Of a stretch of 44,101 nucleotides of DNA, positions 37,887-44,101 are shown one piece after another (position 1 is the first letter of the stretch; every line of letters begins with the position of its first letter). Source of the stretch: Caulobacteraceae bacterium (GTDB lineage: Bacteria; Pseudomonadota; Alphaproteobacteria; Caulobacterales; Caulobacteraceae); NCBI GenBank assembly GCA_025359665.1, contig JANYFU010000299.1, forward strand, positions 1 through 44,101, in the 5' to 3' direction. A program made the translations under genes and the position numbers. The notes under the pieces are model-generated. The model was not told the origin of the DNA. It worked only from the letters and a program-made list of their open reading frames with translations, and did no database searches.

Positions 37887-38636
37887 TTGACGCAAAACCG
37901 CCCGCTGATCGCCGGAAACTGGAAAATGAATGGCCTGGAGGCCGCTCTGGACGAGGCGCGGCTGCTGGCCGACGCCCTGGAAGACAACGCGCCAGCCACG
38001 CGGGTCGCCCTTTGTCCGCCGTCCACCCTGATCTCCAGGATGGCCGCGTTGCTTGCGGGCCTGCCCATCGAGATCGGCGGTCAGGACTGCCGGGCCGACG
38101 CGTCCGGCGCGTTTACCGGCGATATCTCGCCCGAAATGCTTGTCGATGCCGGCGCCCGCTTGGTTATCCTCGGCCACTCGGAACGCCGCGCTTATTGCAA
38201 TGAGAGCGACACCATGGTCGCCGCGAAAGTGGCGGGCGCCCTGCGGGCCGGGCTGGAGCCCATAATCTGCGTAGGCGAAACCCTGGACCAAAGGCGCGCG
38301 GGCCTGGCCATCGCCACCGTCGAGAACCAGTTACAGACTTCCGTGCCGGCGATCCTGGCCGGACGGGCCTTCGCCGTCGCCTATGAGCCGGTCTGGGCGA
38401 TCGGATCGGGACTCACCCCTACGTTGAGCGAGATCGACGATGTCCACGGTGCGATCCGCGAGGCTTTGACGGCCCGGTTTGGCCAGGATGGAGGGGCCTC
38501 TCCGATCCTCTATGGCGGATCCGTCAAACCGGGTAACGCCGCCGAAATCCTGTCCCGCGACAACGTCAATGGGGCCCTGGTGGGCGGGGCCTCTCTAGTC
38601 GCCAGCGACTTCCTCGCCATCATCCGGGCGATCTGA
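37887..38636 (+). CDS. tpiA: Triose-phosphate isomerase
   Basis: Interconverts glyceraldehyde 3-phosphate and dihydroxyacetone phosphate. The 249-residue TIM barrel has N11 and K13 (AGNWKMNG), H97 (ILGHSERR), E167 (AYEPVWAIGSG) and the phosphate-binding YGGSVKPGN. I chose TTG 37887 because AGAGGGA lies 10 bases upstream and the product then starts MTQNRPLIAGNWKMN as in the family; GTG 37842 would add 15 residues unlike any TIM. Length is normal from TTG. Confidence 0.95.
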   Translation: MTQNRPLIAGNWKMNGLEAALDEARLLADALEDNAPATRVALCPPSTLISRMAALLAGLPIEIGGQDCRADASGAFTGDISPEMLVDAGARLVILGHSERRAYCNESDTMVAAKVAGALRAGLEPIICVGETLDQRRAGLAIATVENQLQTSVPAILAGRAFAVAYEPVWAIGSGLTPTLSEIDDVHGAIREALTARFGQDGGASPILYGGSVKPGNAAEILSRDNVNGALVGGASLVASDFLAIIRAI

Positions 38637-38674
38637 CCGCGCGGGATCGAGGCGGCCCCACCCTATGGCGCGCG

Positions 38675-38700
38675 GCGCGGCTTGATGCTAAACGCCGCGC
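38675..38700 (+). terminator. GC-rich hairpin between tpiA and secG
   Basis: GCGCGGC (38675-38681) pairs perfectly with GCCGCGC (38694-38700) around a 12-base loop, followed by TTCTCG. It lies 38 bases after the tpiA stop. The T-run is poor, so it may be a weak terminator or a processing site. Confidence 0.4.
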
Positions 38701-38748
38701 TTCTCGCGGTGCCCCTGTTTGGCCGCGGATTGGAAAGCCGTTCTCCGC

Positions 38749-39258
38749 ATGCTTGCTGGCCTGTTATTGACCCTTAACATCGTGGTCTGCCTCGCGCTGA
38801 TCGGGGTGGTGCTGCTTCAGCGTTCCGAGGGCGGGGCCTTGGGCGGTGGCGGCAGCCCGACGGGCTTGGTGACCACGCGCGGCGCTGGCGATCTTCTGAC
38901 CCGGGCCACCTGGGTGCTGTTCGCCCTGTTCCTCAGCCTTAGCCTCGCCCTGACCCTGGTCGGCGGCCGCGAACGCTCGTCCCAGGCGATCATCAATCGG
39001 TTGAAGCTGCAATCGATCAATCCGGACGCCCCGCTGCGTCGTCCGCCGCCGGCCCCCGGCGAAGCCACCCCGCCACCCGTTCAGGCCCCGCCGAGCTCAG
39101 GTGCAGGTTCGAGTTCGGGCCTTTCAGCGCCCAAGCCGACGATCCGGTCGCAGAACGCCGCCCCGCCGGCGGCTAGCGCTCCGGCCGATTTCGCCACTCC
39201 AGCTCCCAGCGTCAGCCTGCCGCCTCTGCCTAGCGCGACCAAGCCGCCCAAGCCCTGA
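38749..39258 (+). CDS. secG: Preprotein translocase subunit SecG
   Basis: Small accessory subunit of the SecYEG channel. From ATG 38749 the product is 169 residues: membrane helix 1 (about 2-23, LLLTLNIVVCLALIGVVLL), the conserved cytoplasmic loop QRSEGGALGGGGSPTGL, membrane helix 2 (about 52-72) and a long Pro/Ala/Ser-rich C-terminal tail (about 90-169) beyond the normal length of about 110. The frame extends to a TTG at 38719, but the hydrophobic start at 38749 fits SecG. The tpiA-secG-pyrG order is common in alphaproteobacteria. Confidence 0.92.
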   Translation: MLAGLLLTLNIVVCLALIGVVLLQRSEGGALGGGGSPTGLVTTRGAGDLLTRATWVLFALFLSLSLALTLVGGRERSSQAIINRLKLQSINPDAPLRRPPPAPGEATPPPVQAPPSSGAGSSSGLSAPKPTIRSQNAAPPAASAPADFATPAPSVSLPPLPSATKPPKP

Positions 39259-39279
39259 CGGCCACCATCCACGCCAGGA

Positions 39280-39300
39280 CCGCGGCCTTTCAGGCGGCGG
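39280..39300 (+). terminator. Imperfect hairpin between secG and pyrG
   Basis: CCGC and GCCT (39280-39283, 39285-39288) pair with AGGC and GCGG (39292-39295, 39297-39300) with one G-G mismatch and a TTC loop. CTTAAAAACTTCGTCTTG follows. Possible weak terminator. Confidence 0.35.
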
Positions 39301-39305
39301 CTTAA

Positions 39306-41006
<1,701 letters not shown>

Positions 41007-41008
41007 GG

Positions 41009-41437
41009 CTACTCGAAATAGATTCGCACCTTGGCCCGGTCGTTGTCGACATTCAGGGTCAGCTCGCTCATCTGGGCGATCATCGCCTCCAGGTTCTCGG
41101 GCTTCAGCTGATTGATATCGAAGGCCACGCCTTTGCGGGCCATGGCGGCGTTGATCTCGTCGCGCGCGGCAGGCGGGATCAGCGAACTCAGCCGCACGCC
41201 CGAGCGAAGCAGCATCATCGGCACGCGGATATTGACCTTGGTCGGACCGCTTCGGGACTGGTTGGCGTCCACCTCGACCCGCAGATACTTTGGCGCGCCA
41301 CGGGCGGTGACTTCAAAGTCCCCGCGCGGGCTGGCGGGTGCGCCACGGTCCATGGCGGCCAGCAGGCGCTCCGCCTCGTCGGCGGTGATCTTGCCCTCGG
41401 CCAGCATGGCGAGGACGCGTTTGCGGTCTTCATTCAT
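41009..41437 (-). CDS. SHOCT-like (YvlB/LiaX N-terminal-type) protein
   Basis: A 142-residue soluble protein. Residues 1-29 (MNEDRKRVLAMLAEGKITAD, then EAERLLAAM) form the short helical domain seen at the N-terminus of YvlB and LiaX proteins. Residues 47-142 look like a small alpha/beta domain with a strand (KYLRVEVDA), KVNIRVPMMLL, and a last strand VRIYFE; YvlB-type proteins often carry such regions. ATG 41437 has AAGGA 8 bases upstream. It is the last gene of the three-gene operon, 11 bases after the membrane-protein gene. Function is unknown; envelope-stress sensing in LiaX is the nearest known role. Confidence 0.7.
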   Translation of the reverse strand: MNEDRKRVLAMLAEGKITADEAERLLAAMDRGAPASPRGDFEVTARGAPKYLRVEVDANQSRSGPTKVNIRVPMMLLRSGVRLSSLIPPAARDEINAAMARKGVAFDINQLKPENLEAMIAQMSELTLNVDNDRAKVRIYFE

Positions 41438-41448
41438 CGGCGTTGTCC

Positions 41449-41751
41449 TTAGAGGATATGGATGCGGATACTGGCCCTGGGGCTGTCCACTTCGATGCGG
41501 GTTCCGGACAGGCTGAGCAGTAGCCCGCCCAGCGCCCAGGCGGCGCGGATCGGCCGCAGCCGCCGACCGGCGGGGTGCAGGTCCAGCAGCGGCGCGGCCA
41601 GCATGGCCAACGGCGACAGCAGCGTGACCAGCGGCGTCAGCGGTAGCCACAGTCGGATCACCACCGGACCTCGGGCGACGCGGTAGGGACGGGCGACCTT
41701 CAGGTCCCCGCGCCGCGCCACGGCCGGCTCCCACCGCTGCAAGCTTCTCAT
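41449..41751 (-). CDS. Small membrane protein, middle gene of DUF2089-like operon
   Basis: A 100-residue protein with a basic N-terminus (about 1-28), a hydrophobic stretch (about 30-57, VVIRLWLPLTPLVTLLSPLAML), a basic turn (HPAGRRLRPIR) and a second hydrophobic segment (about 70-83), ending in an alternating beta-like tail (RIEVDSPRASIRIHIL). The start overlaps the regulator's stop by four bases (ATGA), so it is translationally coupled. No family is recognised. Its reality rests on coupling, the matched ends with its neighbours and the membrane-like composition. Confidence 0.65.
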   Translation of the reverse strand: MRSLQRWEPAVARRGDLKVARPYRVARGPVVIRLWLPLTPLVTLLSPLAMLAAPLLDLHPAGRRLRPIRAAWALGGLLLSLSGTRIEVDSPRASIRIHIL

Positions 41752-42128
41752 GACTGGATCTCCAGTTCGGCGATCGCCTGATCGGCGGTGATTTCCCCGA
41801 TGGCGAGGCGCTCAAGCACCTCCGACCGCGCCGGCCCCGGGCTGGTGTCGACGAACTCCAGGCCGGCGGCGATGCGGCTCAACCGCGCCTTGATGGTCGG
41901 ATAGCTGACCCCGAAAACCTGCTCCATTTCCTTGATCGACCCATGGGCGCGAACGAAGGCGGCCACGAACACCTGATCCTCGGCCGTCAGCCGGGCCAGG
42001 CTTGGGGGGGCGAACGCGCCCTCGATAGCGATACCCTTGTCCGCCAGCCGCACGCGCTCCACCACGAAATCCCGACCAGCGGTCAAACGGGTGAGTTCAT
42101 GCCAATCCTGAATGTCTTTTTTAATCAC
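41748..42128 (-). CDS. DUF2089-like helix-turn-helix regulator lacking the zinc ribbon
   Basis: A 126-residue putative DNA-binding protein. Residues 35-95 match the DUF2089 core (FAPPSLARLTAEDQVFVAAF, then GSIKEMEQVFGVSYPTIKARL, the helix-turn-helix at about 64-83). Residues 104-123 (VLERLAIGEITADQAIAELE) are the C-terminal helical motif of that family. The usual N-terminal CxxC zinc ribbon is gone: the protein has no cysteine. The start is uncertain: GTG 42128 has GAGG 6 bases upstream; TTG 42140 preceded by CAGGA would add four residues. First gene of the operon, divergent from a histidine kinase. An autoregulatory role is inference. Confidence 0.75.
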   Translation of the reverse strand: MIKKDIQDWHELTRLTAGRDFVVERVRLADKGIAIEGAFAPPSLARLTAEDQVFVAAFVRAHGSIKEMEQVFGVSYPTIKARLSRIAAGLEFVDTSPGPARSEVLERLAIGEITADQAIAELEIQS

Positions 42129-42263
42129 CAGAAACCTCAATTATCCTGAGATGAGAATTAAGATAATTAATTTCACCTGTCAAGGCAACCGTTCGCACCT
42201 GTCAAACAGAACCCACGGATGGCCCACTCGGCGGGCCGCCAAAGGCATGTATAAAGCCGGGAC
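42129..42263. promoter_or_regulatory. Divergent promoter region with ordered repeats
   Basis: Between the DUF2089-like operon and the histidine kinase lies an AT-rich patch (42120-42175) that stands out from its surroundings. Inverted repeat AATTATC (42139-42145) / GATAATT (42162-42168) has arms 23 bases apart. CACCTGTCAA occurs at 42174-42183 and 42196-42205; on the minus strand this is TTGACAGGTG, holding a TTGACA -35-like hexamer. From the proximal copy a 17-base spacer leads to TAATTC as a weak -10. TATAAA at 42250-42255 is too near the kinase start to be a usual -10. Confidence 0.55.
42174..42205 (-). repeat. Direct repeat TTGACAGGTG, 22-base period
   Basis: Two exact ten-base copies (42174-42183 and 42196-42205), 22 bases apart start to start, about two helical turns, so both face the same side of the DNA. 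They look like paired operator sites or tandem -35 elements for the DUF2089-like operon. Confidence 0.65.
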
Positions 42264-44101
42264 ATGAACGCGAGCCCCGGTCCCTCGAATCCTCGCCACC
42301 TGGGCGGGCTCAATTGGCGTCAATGGCCGCTGCTGCTGGCCGCGCTGATCGCGCTGGCCTTGATCATCGTGCTGATCGCGGCCCTCGCCAACCGCGCCAC
42401 CGCGAATCGGGACACCGCCCAGCGCTGGGAAGCGCATACCTACCGGACGATGCTGACGGGCCAGCGTCTGTTGTCGGCGATGCAGGACGCCGAGACAGGG
42501 CAGAGGGGCTATCTGCTGACCGATGACCCGGCCTACCTCGAACCCTATGAGCGCGGCCGGCCAGCGGTGCTGGCGGATTTGAACGCGTTGAGGGCGCTGA
42601 CCGGCGATAATCCGGCGCAGCAGGTCAATCTGAACCGACTTTCCGTGCTCGTCGATCAACGGTTGAAGATCCTGGCCACGACGGTGGATCTCGCCCGCGA
42701 CGGCCAGCGCGGGCGGGCGGTCGACCTCGTCCGCGAAGGCCAGGGTAAGACCGTCATGGACGCCACCCGCGCCGTCATCGCCGCGGTGATGTCGCAAGAG
42801 CAGTGTCTTCTCCAGGCGCGCGAACGCGCCACGGAGCGCGCGGCCATGACGGCCAGGCTATATCTGGTCGTTCTGGCCTTGGGTGCTTTGGTGTCGGCGG
42901 CCCTGGCTGGGGTCGGCGCGGTGTCCTGGGTGCGCGCCGATCGCCGCCTGCGGCTGTTGGAAGCCGTGCGGGAAGCCAACGAGTCGCGCGACGCCAGCGA
43001 ACAGAAGGCGGCCCGGTCCGCGGCCCTGGTAGCGGCGATCGGTGAAGCCACGCCTGACCTGATGTTCGCCAAGGACCGGCAAGGCCGGATGCTCTACGCC
43101 AATCCCAGTACCTTGGCTTTGATCGGCAAGCCCGCTGAACAGGTTCTGGGGCTGACGGACCTGGATTGGGCCACCGACCGCGCCGAGGCCGAGGCCATCG
43201 TGGCTACCGATCGGCGGATCATGCAATCGGGCGTGGTCGAGGTTGTCGAGGAGCGGTTCACCGATCCCACCGGCAGCACCCGCACCTTTCGCTCGACCAA
43301 GTCTCCGCTGCGCGACGCCGATGGCGCCGTGATCGGGCTGGCGGGCGTGACGGCGGATGTCACCGAGGCGCGGCTGGCCGAGGAAAAGCTTGCCAACGCC
43401 AACGCCGAACTGGAACGGCGCGTGTCTGAGCGCACCGTCGAGCTGAAGGGCGCCCTGGACAGGGTGCTGGCAGAGACGGCGCAACGCGCCCTGGTCGAGG
43501 AGCAGGTCCGGCAGATGCAGAAGGCTGAAGCTGTCGGCCAGCTTACCGGCGGCATCGCGCATGACTTCAACAATATGCTGGCTATCGTCATCGGCTCGCT
43601 GGACATGGCCAAGCGGCGTCTGACCACCGATCCGTTGCGCGCCCGTCTCGGAATCGAACACGCCGAGGAAGGCGCCAGACGAGCGGCGCAACTCACGGCC
43701 AGGCTGCTGGCGTTCGCCCGTCAGCAGCCTCTGGCGCCGGTCGGACTGGACGCCAACCGGCTGGTCGGTGGCATGTCCGAACTGGTTCGCCGCACCATTG
43801 GCGAGCAGATCCATGTCGAAACCGTGCTCACCGGCGGGTTGTGGCCGATCTACGCCGACGCCGCCCAATTGGAAAACGCGCTTCTCAATCTGTGCATCAA
43901 CGCCCGCGACGCCATGCCTGATGGCGGCCACCTGACCATCGAAACCGCCAACGCCGACCTGGACGACGACTATGCGCTGCACAATCCGTCAGCCGCCGCC
44001 GGCCAGTATGTGCTGATCTGTGTCACCGATATGGGATCGGGCATGCCGCCGGAGGTGATCGAGCGGGCGTTCGATCCCTTCTACACCACCAAGGGCGTAG
44101 G
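42264..44101 (+). CDS. CHASE3-PAS sensor histidine kinase, 5' portion (3' end outside window)
   Basis: Membrane-bound two-component sensor, open through the right edge (612 full codons). Order: membrane helix 1 (about 21-43), a periplasmic CHASE3 domain (about 45-195, with the DAETGQRGYLLTDDPAYLEPY signature), membrane helix 2 (about 198-222), PAS domain (about 253-375, ATPDLMFAKD to GVTADVTEARLAE), coiled coil (about 375-420), HisKA with phosphoacceptor H433 in GGIAHDFNNMLA, and HATPase with N538 in QLENALLNLCINARDAM and the DMGSGMPP G-box. The HDFNN form is typical of HWE-free, hybrid-prone alphaproteobacterial kinases, so a receiver domain may follow. ATG 42264 has only a weak ribosome-binding site. 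Confidence 0.9.
   Translation, partial: MNASPGPSNPRHLGGLNWRQWPLLLAALIALALIIVLIAALANRATANRDTAQRWEAHTYRTMLTGQRLLSAMQDAETGQRGYLLTDDPAYLEPYERGRPAVLADLNALRALTGDNPAQQVNLNRLSVLVDQRLKILATTVDLARDGQRGRAVDLVREGQGKTVMDATRAVIAAVMSQEQCLLQARERATERAAMTARLYLVVLALGALVSAALAGVGAVSWVRADRRLRLLEAVREANESRDASEQKAARSAALVAAIGEATPDLMFAKDRQGRMLYANPSTLALIGKPAEQVLGLTDLDWATDRAEAEAIVATDRRIMQSGVVEVVEERFTDPTGSTRTFRSTKSPLRDADGAVIGLAGVTADVTEARLAEEKLANANAELERRVSERTVELKGALDRVLAETAQRALVEEQVRQMQKAEAVGQLTGGIAHDFNNMLAIVIGSLDMAKRRLTTDPLRARLGIEHAEEGARRAAQLTARLLAFARQQPLAPVGLDANRLVGGMSELVRRTIGEQIHVETVLTGGLWPIYADAAQLENALLNLCINARDAMPDGGHLTIETANADLDDDYALHNPSAAAGQYVLICVTDMGSGMPPEVIERAFDPFYTTKGV

Noticed and set aside
41438..41815. Upstream extension of the SHOCT-like gene into its neighbours
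   Set aside because: It overlaps the membrane-protein and regulator genes, has no homology, and AAGGA marks the start at 41437.
42250..42255. TATAAA as -10 of the histidine kinase
   Set aside because: It is only 8 bases before the start codon and has no -35 at the right distance.
42858..43982. 374-codon minus-strand frame opposite the histidine kinase
   Set aside because: The plus strand has an unbroken kinase with H-box, N-box and G-box; the reverse frame has no domain.

Overview
The window is a GC-rich, densely packed stretch of alphaproteobacterial chromosome, most like Caulobacteraceae (Caulobacter/Phenylobacterium). This rests on gene order and gene content: proS-lolC-lolD, dnaE, rpsB-tsf-pyrH-frr-uppS-cdsA-dxr-rseP-bamA-skp-lpxD-fabZ-lpxA-lpxI-lpxB, then gltA, gltX, comEC, lexA, trpCDGE with a PpiD-like gene, tpiA, secG and pyrG. 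Other pointers are LpxI in place of LpxH, a short ProS without the editing insertion, and an alphaproteobacterial SOS box (GTTC-N7-GTTC). I see no tRNA, rRNA, CRISPR array, insertion sequence or prophage. The genus is an inference.

Layout. 1-3.1 kb: the 3' part of proS and the LolCD lipoprotein-release transporter genes. 3.1-6.9 kb: an accessory block with a DegP-like serine protease on the minus strand, a secreted M20 amidohydrolase, a repeat-bearing glycine-zipper envelope protein, and a probable 29-residue membrane peptide just before dnaE. 7-10.4 kb: dnaE. 10.6-26.1 kb: the translation/isoprenoid/outer-membrane supercluster, interrupted only by a minus-strand sodC. It supplies ribosome and elongation factors, UMP kinase, undecaprenyl diphosphate and CDP-diacylglycerol synthesis, DXP reductoisomerase, the site-2 protease, BamA, the Skp-like chaperone and lipid A synthesis through LpxB.

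26.1-31.8 kb: gltX and gltA on the minus strand, comEC on the plus strand, and lexA on the minus strand under an SOS box. 31.9-37.8 kb: a tightly overlapping minus-strand operon, ppiD-like-trpE-trpG-trpD-trpC, leading towards lexA. 37.9-41.0 kb: tpiA, secG and pyrG on the plus strand.

41.0-44.1 kb: a small minus-strand operon with a DUF2089-like helix-turn-helix protein lacking its zinc ribbon, a 100-residue membrane protein, and a protein with a SHOCT-like (YvlB/LiaX-type) N-terminus. It is divergent from a CHASE3-PAS histidine kinase cut by the window end. This operon is the least understood part of the window and the best candidate for an undescribed system. The regulator's C-terminus and the third protein's N-terminus carry the same short helical motif, and the promoter region is an AT-rich island with ordered direct and inverted repeats.

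Most of the window is conserved core genome, so most findings concern start sites, junctions, lineage-specific divergence and small elements.
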